Positions 35,859-45,323 are shown, counted from the stretch's first letter. The stretch is 64,000 nt of DNA from an uncultured Woeseiaceae bacterium (GCA_902510755.1 CABXCS010000002.1:50360-114359); one strand, 5' to 3'. Notes: a model not told the origin generated them from the sequence alone. Made by a program: numbers and translations.

Positions 35859-36628
35859 TGATGTTTAAAGAAGCCATAATTGCTGCTTTATCGAACAATT
35901 CAATTATTACGGCATTTTTATTTGTTGGCCTAGTAACTGCTTTTTCCTACTGGGTTTCTAATAATATTACTAATGGAAAAATTCATGGCTCTGCCATTGC
36001 AATAACGTTTGGATTGATTCTTGCATATATTGGTGGCTCTATTTCAGAGGGCAATAAAGGACTTGCAGATATTTCAATATTTACTGGTGTTGGTATTCTG
36101 GGTGGGGCAATGTTTCGTGATTTCGCGATCGTTGCTACTGCTTTCGGAGTTGATCTCAAACATCTTAAAAATGCGGGAATGATAGGTGCTATTTCAATTA
36201 TTTTTGGAGTTATTTTATCATTTATTATTGGTGCTATGGTGGCACTAATTTTTGGTTATGATGATGCTGTATCTATTACTACAATTGGAGCTGGAGCTGC
36301 CACATATATTGTCGGCCCAGTTACAGGATCAGCATTATCAGCTGATTCTGATGTCATTGCATTAAGTGTGGCGGTTGGCCTAATAAAATCCATACTGGTT
36401 ATGATATTGACTCCATTTATAGCTCCTTATATAAAGTTGAATAATGCTGAGTCTGCAATGATTTTTGGGGGCTTGATGGGAACTACTAGTGGTGTCGCAG
36501 GAGGCTTGGCAGCTACAGATCCAGAGTTGGTTCCCTATGGAGCAATGACAGCAACATTTTATACTGGAGTTGGCTGTTTGTTAGCCCCTTCAATTTTATT
36601 TTTAATTGTGAATGCACTGACAAATTAA
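35858..36628 (+). CDS. madM: malonate transporter, MadM subunit
   Basis: A 256-residue integral membrane protein with about eight helices, the larger subunit of the MadLM malonate:Na+ symporter. Recognisable stretches: GKIHGSAIAITFGLILAYIG, GGAMFRDFAIVATAFGVD, GAGAATYIVGPVTGSALSADSD and MIFGGLMGTTSGVAGGLAATD. The last two Gly/Ala-rich re-entrant segments are typical of carboxylate carriers. It begins within the madL stop. Imported malonate would then be activated by the divergent MatB-like ligase; no malonate decarboxylase genes (mdc/mad) are in the window. Confidence 0.88.
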   Translation: MMFKEAIIAALSNNSIITAFLFVGLVTAFSYWVSNNITNGKIHGSAIAITFGLILAYIGGSISEGNKGLADISIFTGVGILGGAMFRDFAIVATAFGVDLKHLKNAGMIGAISIIFGVILSFIIGAMVALIFGYDDAVSITTIGAGAATYIVGPVTGSALSADSDVIALSVAVGLIKSILVMILTPFIAPYIKLNNAESAMIFGGLMGTTSGVAGGLAATDPELVPYGAMTATFYTGVGCLLAPSILFLIVNALTN

Positions 36629-36631
36629 TAT

Positions 36632-36637
36632 AAGGAT
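36632..36637 (+). promoter_or_regulatory. Shine-Dalgarno sequence that sets an ATT start
   Basis: AAGGAT lies 4 bases after the madM stop and 6 bases before ATT 36644. There is no ATG, GTG or TTG in frame between the madM TAA and the Tat signal that follows. The first such codon, TTG at 36707, would delete the twin arginines. Confidence 0.6.
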
Positions 36638-36643
36638 ATTACT

Positions 36644-38179
36644 ATTAATAAATTAAAAGAAATTACTCGTCGTGATGTTATCAAAACATTCAGTTCTATT
36701 GGTTTATTGAGTGGAACGACTGAACTTGCACAAGGTGCATTGTCATCTGACATAACTCATTTTAGCGCTACAAAATTATCAAATATGATTCGATCTAAGA
36801 AGGTTAGTTGCGAAGAGGTAATGCGTGCATACCTGGCTAAAATTTATAAATATAACCCAACTTATAATGCAATCGTAAGTATGCCAGATGAGGATATACT
36901 CATTAGTCAGGCACGATTAGCAGATGTTGAATTATCAAAGGATATGTATCGAGGTTGGATGCATGGAATGCCCCATGCCATCAAAGATTTGGCTTACTCA
37001 AAAGATCTTCCTACGAGTGAAGGTTCTCCAATTTTAGCTGGTACCAGAGGAACTCAAGATAGTTTATTTGTGTCACGAATTAGGGCGGCAGGTGCTATTT
37101 TTATTGGAAAGACCAATGTTCCTGAATTTGGTTACGGCTCACAAACATACAATAAGGTATTTGGTGCGACACGTAATGCTTACAAACCGTCTCTTACGGC
37201 AGGTGGAAGTAGTGGGGGAGCTGCTGTAGGTCTTGCTACACGGATGCTGCCTGTTGCAGACGGTAGTGATATGATGGGATCGTTGCGGAATCCAGCTGCT
37301 TTTAATAATGTGATTGGTTTTCGCCCAAGTCGCTGGCGTGTTCCCAACTATTTCTCGGGCTATGATAACTTTTATCAACAACTATCGACCGATGGACCAA
37401 TGGGTAGAAATGTTGAAGATATGATGAGACTACTATCCATTATGTCTGGTCCAGACGAGAGGTTACCTCTAACCTTAATGGAACGATTACCAGAATATGA
37501 AGAACTTGAGCCAGCATCATTAAACAATATCAAGATTGGCTGGATGGGGGATTATGATGGCTACTTACCCACTGAACATGGGCTACTGAAACTTTGTGAA
37601 AAAGCTCTGGAAGATATTGGACATACTGGTCTTATTTCAGAGTCTTGCTCACCTCGTTATGATATGAGTAGACTATGGCAAACTTGGTTGACTTTGAGGC
37701 ATTGGGATTGTTTATGGGCTAAAGATTATTATGAAGATTTAGAAACTAGAAAATTACTCAAGCCTGAATTAATTTGGGAGATTGAAGGAGCTTATCAGGT
37801 CACGGCGGATCAGCTCCATCAGGCAGGAGTTGCTCGAAAAAATTGGTATGAATCATTATTTAGTTTATTAAAAACTTATGATTTTCTTGCTTTACCCTCA
37901 GCACAAGTATTCCCTTTTTCAGTAGACCTGCATTGGCCAAAGTCTATTAATGGGGTAAAAATGGATACTTATCACCGTTGGATGGAAGTGGTAATTGGTG
38001 GCACACTAGCAGGACTTCCAGTAATTAACTTACCTGCGGGCTTCGATAGCCAGGGAAGACCAATGGGTATGCAGTTTATTGGTCGTATGGGAGAGGATGC
38101 TAAATTAATTGAATTTGCAATGGCTTATGAAGCCAATACTGACTTTTTGAATGCAAGACCTATATTGAAGCAATTATAA
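36644..38179 (+). CDS. Tat-exported amidase (amidase signature family), apparent ATT start
   Basis: A 511-residue amidase signature enzyme, hydrolysing a carboxylic or acyl amide. The catalytic set is visible: Lys in MPHAIKDLAYSKD, cis-Ser in AGGSSGGAAVGLA, and the nucleophilic Ser in DMMGSLRNPAAFNN. Upstream of the first conventional start (TTG 36707) the frame continues INKLKEITRRDVIKTFSS, a Tat signal, back to ATT at 36644, which is 6 bases after AAGGAT and 15 bp after the madM stop. I therefore extend the gene to ATT. It is close behind madLM and could be co-transcribed with it. The substrate is unknown; the exported location suits scavenging. Confidence 0.82.
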   Translation: MNKLKEITRRDVIKTFSSIGLLSGTTELAQGALSSDITHFSATKLSNMIRSKKVSCEEVMRAYLAKIYKYNPTYNAIVSMPDEDILISQARLADVELSKDMYRGWMHGMPHAIKDLAYSKDLPTSEGSPILAGTRGTQDSLFVSRIRAAGAIFIGKTNVPEFGYGSQTYNKVFGATRNAYKPSLTAGGSSGGAAVGLATRMLPVADGSDMMGSLRNPAAFNNVIGFRPSRWRVPNYFSGYDNFYQQLSTDGPMGRNVEDMMRLLSIMSGPDERLPLTLMERLPEYEELEPASLNNIKIGWMGDYDGYLPTEHGLLKLCEKALEDIGHTGLISESCSPRYDMSRLWQTWLTLRHWDCLWAKDYYEDLETRKLLKPELIWEIEGAYQVTADQLHQAGVARKNWYESLFSLLKTYDFLALPSAQVFPFSVDLHWPKSINGVKMDTYHRWMEVVIGGTLAGLPVINLPAGFDSQGRPMGMQFIGRMGEDAKLIEFAMAYEANTDFLNARPILKQL

Positions 38180-38186
38180 TAATTTT

Positions 38187-39914
38187 TTAGTAAGCTGCTA
38201 CCCCCCCATCTTCTGCTCGTGAGTCTGCAGCACCTGAAATAATTTCAGTTTCAGGATCACGATACACAGCCATAGCGCTTCCAATTGAGTTTCTGGTACG
38301 TACTTTATGTCCAAGGGACTCATATTTGTCTTTAGTATCAAAAGAAATTCCATGTTTTTCAAAAGTGGTTACATCAGGTAACCATTGATGATGAATTCTT
38401 GGTGCCTCGATTGATTCAGCAATCGTCATACCATGATCAATAACATTTAGGATAGTTTGCATGGTGGTATTAATAATAGTTTTACCACCTGGACTTCCAG
38501 TTGCAAATAATGGAACACCTTCCTTAGCTACTATGGCTGGAGTCATGCTTGATAGCATCCTTTGTTCAGGTCTAATTTGATTTGGTGGAGTACCAATTTC
38601 ACCATTTAGATTGGTGACTCCTGGTTGTTCATTGAAGTCCCCCATTTCATTATTTAGCAGGAATCCAGCACCTTCAACCACAATGTGAGAACCATAGCCA
38701 AATTCTAAGGTATAAGTGAGAGAAACCATATTTCCTTCTTTATCAACTACTGAGAAATGGGTTGTTTCCTCGCTTTCGTAAATTTGAGCAAACAGCGCAG
38801 GATCACTCTCAGATTTAGTTGTCATATCTATGGTTTTTCTTAAATCTTGCGCGTGTTTTTTGGACAGTAGTTTTGTTATGGGCATATCTTCATTGAAGTC
38901 TGGATCACCCAAGTAATTTGCTCTATCTGCATAACCACGACGCATTGATTCAGTTAAAATATGAAGATATTCAGCAGAATTATGACCAATTTTATTTAGC
39001 TCGAATCCTTCTAAGATATTTAGCATTTCAGATAAAATTACACCTCCTGAACTTGGCGGAGGCATACTAATAATCTCATGATTACGATAACTATTTTTGA
39101 TCGGTTTTCTTTCTATTGCATCATATTTTTGTAAGTCTTCGAGAGTGATTAAGCCATCATTTTCTTTCATAAACTTAGTAATTAATTCAGCAGTCTTTCC
39201 ACTATAAAAACCTTCTTTTCCATTATTCTGGATGCGCTCGAGTGTATCTCCTAAATCACTTTGTACCCACAAGTCACCGGGTAAGTAGGGCTCACCATTG
39301 GCTTTGTAAAATATTTTTTCTGAACTTGGGTATTGTCCAAACCATCCTTTCCGTCTTGGGTTATTGAAATCATCATGTAATTTAAAAGTAATAGGTATCC
39401 CCTGTCGAGCTAGTTTAACCGAAGGTGCTATAAGATCGGACCAGACAAGTGAGCCAAGACGTTCATGAGCAAGCTCTAAGCCAGCGACTGTCCCGGGGAC
39501 TCCAACTGCTTTAATACTAAAATGATCTATTGGGCCAATATCATTATTTATGACCTTTCCGTTCTCATCTAAGTACATATCGCGGGTTGCGGCAAGTGGT
39601 GCTTTTTCACGAAAATCAAAAGCTGCAGTTTCGCCATCAGCGCCATGATAGATGAGAAAGCCACCTCCGCCAATGTTACCTGCAGTTGGGTGGGTAACGG
39701 CCATAGCAAATGCTGTGGCTACCGCAGCATCAATCGCGTTACCCCCGTCCTTTAATATTTGAACACCAACTTCAGAGGCGATTGCAGATGATGAGGCCAC
39801 TGCGCCGTTATAACCTCTAGTAGCTTTTCGACCAGCAGCATCTGCAGTAGTGGTTAGGACGAATAATAAAATACCAAACGTAATGAAAGATCGTGAAATT
39901 TTTTTGTTAAACAA
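38187..39914 (-). CDS. ggt: gamma-glutamyltransferase
   Basis: A 575-residue periplasmic N-terminal nucleophile enzyme that removes gamma-glutamyl groups from glutathione and related peptides. Signal peptide 1-26 (TADA). Landmarks: GNAIDAAVATAFAMAVTHP, NIGGGGFLIYH, the autoprocessing Thr at the start of TTHFSVVDKEGNMVSLTYTL (about residue 390), GFLLNNEMGDF and the oxyanion/Gly loop MTPAIVAK and GSPGGKTIINT. The precursor is cut before the Thr into two chains. It is divergent from a glutathione peroxidase gene across a 210-bp gap, and convergent with the amidase gene 7 bp away. Confidence 0.93.
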   Translation of the reverse strand: MFNKKISRSFITFGILLFVLTTTADAAGRKATRGYNGAVASSSAIASEVGVQILKDGGNAIDAAVATAFAMAVTHPTAGNIGGGGFLIYHGADGETAAFDFREKAPLAATRDMYLDENGKVINNDIGPIDHFSIKAVGVPGTVAGLELAHERLGSLVWSDLIAPSVKLARQGIPITFKLHDDFNNPRRKGWFGQYPSSEKIFYKANGEPYLPGDLWVQSDLGDTLERIQNNGKEGFYSGKTAELITKFMKENDGLITLEDLQKYDAIERKPIKNSYRNHEIISMPPPSSGGVILSEMLNILEGFELNKIGHNSAEYLHILTESMRRGYADRANYLGDPDFNEDMPITKLLSKKHAQDLRKTIDMTTKSESDPALFAQIYESEETTHFSVVDKEGNMVSLTYTLEFGYGSHIVVEGAGFLLNNEMGDFNEQPGVTNLNGEIGTPPNQIRPEQRMLSSMTPAIVAKEGVPLFATGSPGGKTIINTTMQTILNVIDHGMTIAESIEAPRIHHQWLPDVTTFEKHGISFDTKDKYESLGHKVRTRNSIGSAMAVYRDPETEIISGAADSRAEDGGVAAY

Positions 39915-40124
39915 TGCAACACCTTTTTCGTTTATGATTGATTCGTTGTATTAATTGAAATAATTATCCAACGTTATTGGCTTTTACACAATATACAAAT
40001 ATGTAATATCGATATGTTAGTATCAGTTACAAATACATTCAAATAAAAGAAATAGTTTAAGTAAAATATAAATCAATAGATAGGATTTATTAAAGTATTA
40101 ACAATTTCTAATAAGGAAAAAATT

Positions 40125-40670
40125 ATGAGAAGTATAATTACTATTGTTATGTGTTTATTCAGCATGGGCGCGCTAGCTTGCAAGGGTACATTGCTGGATC
40201 ACGATTTTAAAAAACTAGCATCGAGTGAGAGGGTCAATTTGTGTGAGACATATTCAGATAAAGTTGTCTTAGTCGTTAACACAGCATCAAAATGTGGCTA
40301 CACCTACCAGTATGAAGGGTTAGAGAAACTGAATGAAGAATATGGGGCTGAGGGCCTAGTAGTTCTTGGTTTTCCATCCAATGATTTTATGGGTCAAGAG
40401 CCTGGTACAGAAGAAGAGATCCAAGATTTTTGCCGACTGACTTATGGGGTTAAATTTCCAATGTTTGAAAAAACTACGGTAAAAAAAGGTAATGCACATC
40501 CTTTCTATCATCAATTAGCTGATGTTGCAGGAACTTACCCAAAATGGAATTTTCACAAATACTTGATTGGTAGAGATGGTGAGTTAATCACAAATTTTAG
40601 TAGTGGAACAAAGCCCTATGATAATAAGATTATTAGTGCCTTAGAGAAGGCGTTGCTTGAAAAATCTTAA
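40125..40670 (+). CDS. periplasmic glutathione peroxidase
   Basis: A 181-residue thiol peroxidase. The signal peptide ends after GALA (19); the mature chain begins with Cys. Active-site Cys (not selenocysteine) is in NTASKCGYTYQYEGL (about residue 58), with the Gln and Trp partners in GQEPGT (about 90) and KWNFHKYLIGRDG (about 138). The usual FPCNQF segment is FPSNDF here, so the resolving Cys of the thioredoxin-dependent members is missing at that place. Removes H2O2 or lipid peroxides with thiol reductants in the periplasm. AAGGAAAAAA precedes the ATG. It is next to the divergent ggt gene and just before an NhaC-type antiporter. Confidence 0.9.
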   Translation: MRSIITIVMCLFSMGALACKGTLLDHDFKKLASSERVNLCETYSDKVVLVVNTASKCGYTYQYEGLEKLNEEYGAEGLVVLGFPSNDFMGQEPGTEEEIQDFCRLTYGVKFPMFEKTTVKKGNAHPFYHQLADVAGTYPKWNFHKYLIGRDGELITNFSSGTKPYDNKIISALEKALLEKS

Positions 40671-40679
40671 TACTCTATT

Positions 40680-42140
40680 TTGAGTGATCCAAGCTTTATA
40701 TCACTCTTGCCTGTTTTTGTGACTCTTTGTGTGTCATTGAGTTTCGGTAATGTTTTGATTGGATTGTTTTCAGGAGTCGTTTTTGGGGTCTTGTTGTTGC
40801 ATTCAGTGTCTCCATTATTATTTTTACCATTGGTAATACAGGAATATTTAGTTCCTGAAATTGCTGATAGTTACAATGCTAGCATCATTATATTACTTTG
40901 TTTTATTGGTGGGTTTGTAAAACTTATTCACTATTCTGGTGGAGGCATCGCGTTTGCCAGTGTAACAATGAGGTATATTACAAATAGGGCATCTGCCCAA
41001 ATAAGTGCTTGGATGGGTGGGATATTGATCTTTTTTTCAGATCTCGGCACACCGCTGATCGTAGGGCCAGTTTTTCAATCCTTATTTGATCGTTATCAAA
41101 TATCCCGTCAGAAATTAGCTTTTATCATAGACTCCACCTCATCTCCGATTGCGATCCTTATTCCGTTTATTGGATGGGGAGTCTTTACAATGAGTGTGAT
41201 TAGAGATAGTTTTTTAGTGAGTAAAATTTCTCTGAATGAATGGGATGTTTTTGTGGCAGCAATTCCTTTTCAGTTTTATGCAATTTTAGCCATCAGTATT
41301 GTACCTATGTTAGCGATGTTAAATTTTGATTTTGGAGCTATGCGAATCTCTGAAAAAAAAATAAAGAGAAATTCTCAAAACTCCTCTAATTTAGAAATAA
41401 AAGACATTTCTGCAATGTTTGTTTGGGTGCCACTCGTAATTCTTGGAATTACTTTATTTGTTGTTCTGAGTTATCACGGCTTCCCAGTCAAACAAGTAGC
41501 TGGTTCAGATTTTAGAGCAGCATTGTCATCCGCATATTTTTTCGCAACCATTACATTAATATCATTAATTATTTACAAAGGTGCAAAGAAAATAAATGAA
41601 ATATTTAAAGTTTATGTAGATGGGATGTCAGGTATGATGCCTATTGCAGCTACTCTTGTGTTGGCTTGGACTTTAGGGGCGGTGAGTGAGCAGCTTGGCA
41701 CAGGAAAATTTGTTGGAGAATTAGCCAAAGAACTAATTAACCCAAGTTTATTACCGCTCTTAATATTTTTAGTTTCGGCTATTATTTCCTTCTCGGTTGG
41801 TTCATCTTGGGGGACAATTATTATTATGATGCCATTAGCAATTCCAGCAGCTTTAGCGACAGGGAATGAATACCCAATTATAATTGGCAGTGTTCTTTCA
41901 GGGGCTTTATTTGGTGATCATTCATCACCAATCTCAGAGACAACTATTCTCTCGTCAACAGGAGCTGGTATTGAACCATTGTCTCATTTTAGAACTCAAA
42001 TTCCCTATGCTCTGACAAATGGTATTATTGCAGCGATGGGTTTTCTAATCGCCGGAGTAACTTCTAAAATTTGGATTGCTTTAGTTATGATTTTAATGCA
42101 ACTGACGGTTATATGCTTTATCAAATTTCGTCAGCACTGA
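40680..42140 (+). CDS. NhaC-family Na+/H+ antiporter-like transporter
   Basis: A 486-residue, about 12-helix ion transporter. It shares the paralogue signatures: PLIVGPVFQSLFDRYQISRQ, SFSVGSSWGTIIIMMPLA and GALFGDHSSPISETTILSSTGAGIEP, then HFRTQIPYAL. The start is TTG 40680, 9 bp after the peroxidase stop; no better ATG is available without losing the first helix. It moves ions (Na+/H+) and possibly a carboxylate or amine. It is more similar to the copy at 27790 (shared FDRY and SxGTxIIM segments) than to the one at 45324. Confidence 0.83.
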   Translation: MSDPSFISLLPVFVTLCVSLSFGNVLIGLFSGVVFGVLLLHSVSPLLFLPLVIQEYLVPEIADSYNASIIILLCFIGGFVKLIHYSGGGIAFASVTMRYITNRASAQISAWMGGILIFFSDLGTPLIVGPVFQSLFDRYQISRQKLAFIIDSTSSPIAILIPFIGWGVFTMSVIRDSFLVSKISLNEWDVFVAAIPFQFYAILAISIVPMLAMLNFDFGAMRISEKKIKRNSQNSSNLEIKDISAMFVWVPLVILGITLFVVLSYHGFPVKQVAGSDFRAALSSAYFFATITLISLIIYKGAKKINEIFKVYVDGMSGMMPIAATLVLAWTLGAVSEQLGTGKFVGELAKELINPSLLPLLIFLVSAIISFSVGSSWGTIIIMMPLAIPAALATGNEYPIIIGSVLSGALFGDHSSPISETTILSSTGAGIEPLSHFRTQIPYALTNGIIAAMGFLIAGVTSKIWIALVMILMQLTVICFIKFRQH

Positions 42141-42219
42141 TTTCTTTTAGTACTTCAATAATGAATGTATATTAACTATAAATAAAACTTTAAATTATTT
42201 TTAATTCGGAGGATGTCTT

Positions 42220-42768
42220 ATGAATAGAAGGTTATTTTTTGAAATGATAGGAACAGCCGGTATTGCATTGGGTTTGTCAAAAACTGCTAATTCACAAACC
42301 AATCAAGATGTTGAAGATAAATTAAATCAAATGGGCCTGGCCTTGCCAGAGGCAGCAAGACCAGTTGCAGTTTATGTTCCTTATCGAGTATCAGGTAATC
42401 AAGTATTTATCGCTGGACAAATCCCTCCGAATAATCTTGCTACACCAACCTTTGGGAAATTAGGAGCAGATCTTAGCGTTGAGGATGGCTATATAGCGGC
42501 TCAATATGTTGGTCTTAGAATACTAGCTCAACTCAAAGCAGCGTGTGGCGGTGACCTTGGTCGAGTGGTGAAATGTATACAGATAAGAGGATTCGTAAAT
42601 TGTACGAATGATTTTACGAAACAAGCTAATGTTATCAATGGTGCTTCAGAGTTACTTCGTGATGTGTTTGGAGATAATGGAATGGGTGCTAGAGCTGCAT
42701 TAGGGTCTAATTCTTTACCGTTAAATGCAGCAGTTGAAATTGAATCAATTTTTGAAATTAAAATATAA
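42220..42768 (+). CDS. Tat-exported RidA family protein (enamine/imine deaminase)
   Basis: A 182-residue YjgF/YER057c/UK114-like protein with an N-terminal Tat signal (MNRRLFFEMIGTAGIA). The RidA fold follows from about residue 35: VSGNQVFIAGQIP, VGLRILAQLKAACGGDLGRVV, the active-site Arg in GMGARAALGSNSLPLNAAVEIESIF (about residue 160). RidA enzymes hydrolyse reactive enamines and imines made by PLP enzymes. Most are cytosolic; an exported member would guard the periplasm. The gene is in the same direction as the NhaC-type transporter 80 bp upstream and a sugar dehydrogenase 36 bp downstream. AGGAGG-like GGAGG precedes the ATG. Confidence 0.88.
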   Translation: MNRRLFFEMIGTAGIALGLSKTANSQTNQDVEDKLNQMGLALPEAARPVAVYVPYRVSGNQVFIAGQIPPNNLATPTFGKLGADLSVEDGYIAAQYVGLRILAQLKAACGGDLGRVVKCIQIRGFVNCTNDFTKQANVINGASELLRDVFGDNGMGARAALGSNSLPLNAAVEIESIFEIKI

Positions 42769-42803
42769 ATTAATAAAATATTAAATAAATTAGGAATATC
42801 TCT

Positions 42804-43904
42804 ATGAATAAATTAGTTCTTGCAACTCTATTATCAATGACGATGGGATGTGCTGTCAGTAATACTCCAGCCCCTTTTAACATAGAAGAAATTTCTAGTT
42901 TTAATGAGCCATGGGCAATGACTTTTCTACCCAATGGGGATATTTTGATTACAGAGAAATCTGGAAACTTAATACTTACAGATCAGGGTGGCACGAAAGA
43001 TATCAAAGTGAAGGGCCTTCCGGATGTTGCATATGGTGGGCAAGGTGGATTAGGGGATATTATTATCCATCCAGATTATGAAGAAAATAATTTAGTGTAT
43101 CTGAGTTTTGCGGAAGAGGGCGAAAAAGATACCAGAGGGGCAGTAGTAATCAAGGCTAAGTTAAATATAAAATCTGATGGTGCGAGACTGTCAGATATTA
43201 AATATATTTGGCGGCAAATACCTAAAGTAACAGGGAAGGGTCATTACGCGCATCGGATGAGATTTTCACCAGATGGTTATTTGTATATTTCATCGGGAGA
43301 TCGCCAAAAATTTGATCCAGCTCAAGATATGCAAATGAATTTAGGTAAAATTCTACGTTTGAATGATGATGGTACGATTCCATCTGATAATCCTTTTATT
43401 GATCAGGAAGGTGTCGCTGCTCAAGTATGGTCATTAGGTCATCGTAATCCATTAGGCATAGATTTTGATGCTGATGGGCAGTTATGGAATGTTGAAATGG
43501 GACCAAAAGGTGGAGATGAATTAAATCGTGTGATAATGGGTGAGAATTACGGATACCCCATTGTTTCCAATGGAAGGCATTACAATATGCAGGATATCCC
43601 AGATCATGATACTAGGCCTGAGTTTGAGCCCCCAAAAGAGTGGTGGACTCCAGTTATATCACCTAGTGCTTTTGAAATTTATGAAGGCAATTTATTTCCC
43701 GATTGGAAGGGAGATGGTTTTATATCTGGATTATCCTCAAAATCACTAGTACAAATTAAATTCACGGGATCCTCAGCTAGAGAAGTTCGTCGTTTTGATA
43801 TGGGAAAACGAATCCGATCCGTAGTTGAAGGACCTAATGGAGCCTTATGGTTATTGGAAGATAAAACTGGCGGAAGATTATTGAAACTAACACCATCACT
43901 ATAA
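42804..43904 (+). CDS. PQQ-dependent sugar dehydrogenase family protein (soluble GDH/YliI-like)
   Basis: A 366-residue secreted six-bladed beta-propeller of the glucose/sorbosone dehydrogenase family. N-terminal signal with a possible lipid-anchor Cys (TMGCA, about residue 16). Blade motifs include PWAMTFLPNGDILITEKSG, GLGDIIIHPDYEENNLVYLSF, HYAHRMRFSPDGYLYISSGD, GKILRLNDDGTIPSDNPF, WSLGHRNPLGIDFDADG and GANGALW-type C-terminal repeat (EGPNGALWLLED). These enzymes oxidise aldoses with PQQ in the periplasm. Synthesis of PQQ genes is not seen here, so the cofactor supply is unknown. Confidence 0.88.
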   Translation: MNKLVLATLLSMTMGCAVSNTPAPFNIEEISSFNEPWAMTFLPNGDILITEKSGNLILTDQGGTKDIKVKGLPDVAYGGQGGLGDIIIHPDYEENNLVYLSFAEEGEKDTRGAVVIKAKLNIKSDGARLSDIKYIWRQIPKVTGKGHYAHRMRFSPDGYLYISSGDRQKFDPAQDMQMNLGKILRLNDDGTIPSDNPFIDQEGVAAQVWSLGHRNPLGIDFDADGQLWNVEMGPKGGDELNRVIMGENYGYPIVSNGRHYNMQDIPDHDTRPEFEPPKEWWTPVISPSAFEIYEGNLFPDWKGDGFISGLSSKSLVQIKFTGSSAREVRRFDMGKRIRSVVEGPNGALWLLEDKTGGRLLKLTPSL

Positions 43905-43938
43905 CTCTATGCTAAGAAATGAGATGAGATATATATTC

Positions 43939-45297
43939 ATGAAAAAATTATTGAATGTAATTATTTTCTTTGGACTCTTATATGGATCTATATTGCAAGC
44001 TGAAGATGTTGGTGATATTAGAGAATTATTGCCTAACAATGTATCCAGTCAGCGCATCGAAATCGATATAAGAAAGTTGGTCAGTTTTGGTACACGTCAC
44101 ACATTATCAGAAACAAAGTCTAATCAAAGAGGTATCGGGGCTGCTCGTCGTTGGATCGAAAGTGAGTTTAATAGGATTTCATCGGAGTGTGATGATTGTC
44201 TCGAGATTATCAGAGTAACTGACACTATTTCTGGGCAAAATCGACTCCCTTTTCCTACTGAAATTGTGAATATTATTGCTATTCAATGGGGTGAGATAGA
44301 TCCCAACAGAATGGTATTAATGAGTGGTGATATAGATTCTAGAGTCAGTGATCCAATGGATTATATTTCCGACTCACCAGGTGCTAATGATAATGCTAGT
44401 GGAATGGCAGGCGTGATTGAGGCTGCTAGGGTTCTGACAAAGTTAAAGTTTCCTGGCACTATTATTTATGCTGGCCTATCTGGTGAAGAGCAAGGCTTGT
44501 TTGGCGGTGAAATTGTTGCCCGTTATGCACTTGAGAATAACTGGGAAATTAAGGCGGTTCTCAATAATGATATGATTGGAAATATTACCGGTATTGATGG
44601 AGTTACAGATAACTCAACAGCCAGAGTGTTCTCTGAGGGTACTCGCTATCTTGAAACCAAAGAAGAAGCAACGCAAAGACGTTATCAGGGTGGTGAAGTG
44701 GATTCTCCCTCAAGAAATATTGCACGCTATATAGATGAAATGGCCGATCGCTTCATCAATAATCTTGATGTAATTATGATTTATCGTCTTGATCGATTTG
44801 GTAGAGGGGGTCATCATCGACCTTTTAATGAAGCTGGTATTCCTGGCGTAAGAATTATGGAAACGCATGAGCATTATCATCGTCAACATCAAGATATTAG
44901 AACAGAAGATGGAATTCATTATGGAGATGTTATCAGTGGAGTTAACTTCGACTATGCAAAGAAATTGACCTCATTAAATGTAGTTTCATTAGCAGGAATG
45001 GCGGCGGCTCCTCCGTTTCCATCAAATGTTGAGATTTTTGGTGCGGTTACTGCGGATACTACGTTGAGATGGACAATTCCTGAAAAAGAGATTAGTAAGA
45101 ACTTAAAAGGCTATAAAATATATTGGCGATTAACTTCTAACTCAGAATGGACAGACAGTCGTTATGTCGGATTGGTAGATAATTTTACCCTAGAAAATTT
45201 AGTCATTGATAATTATCTATTTGGTGTGGCAAGTGTTTCGGATGAAGGGTATGAGTCTCCTGTAGTTTTTCCAGGAAAAATGGGATCTTTTGAATAA
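43939..45297 (+). CDS. M28 family peptidase-like protein with an altered zinc ligand
   Basis: A 452-residue exported protein. ATG 43939 gives a clean Sec signal (MKKLLNVIIFFGLLYG, end near ILQA); an in-frame ATG at 43909 only adds ten residues. The M28 core shows GANDNASGMAGVIEAARVL (bridging Asp), YAGLSGEEQGLFGGE (Glu pair), NNDMIGN (Asp) and a C-terminal His in METHEHYHRQH. The first metal ligand, usually His in SGHxDSR, is Asp in MSGDIDSRVSD (about residue 131). A beta-sandwich C-domain (about 355-450, FGAVTADTTLRW, YKIYWR) resembles a fibronectin type III fold. The gene lies 34 bp after the sugar dehydrogenase. Confidence 0.82.
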   Translation: MKKLLNVIIFFGLLYGSILQAEDVGDIRELLPNNVSSQRIEIDIRKLVSFGTRHTLSETKSNQRGIGAARRWIESEFNRISSECDDCLEIIRVTDTISGQNRLPFPTEIVNIIAIQWGEIDPNRMVLMSGDIDSRVSDPMDYISDSPGANDNASGMAGVIEAARVLTKLKFPGTIIYAGLSGEEQGLFGGEIVARYALENNWEIKAVLNNDMIGNITGIDGVTDNSTARVFSEGTRYLETKEEATQRRYQGGEVDSPSRNIARYIDEMADRFINNLDVIMIYRLDRFGRGGHHRPFNEAGIPGVRIMETHEHYHRQHQDIRTEDGIHYGDVISGVNFDYAKKLTSLNVVSLAGMAAAPPFPSNVEIFGAVTADTTLRWTIPEKEISKNLKGYKIYWRLTSNSEWTDSRYVGLVDNFTLENLVIDNYLFGVASVSDEGYESPVVFPGKMGSFE

Positions 45298-45323
45298 GTT
45301 AAATAATTTGAAGAGTGAGTAAA

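Noticed and set aside
40125..40670. Selenocysteine glutathione peroxidase
   Set aside because: The active-site codon is TGT (Cys), with no in-frame TGA.
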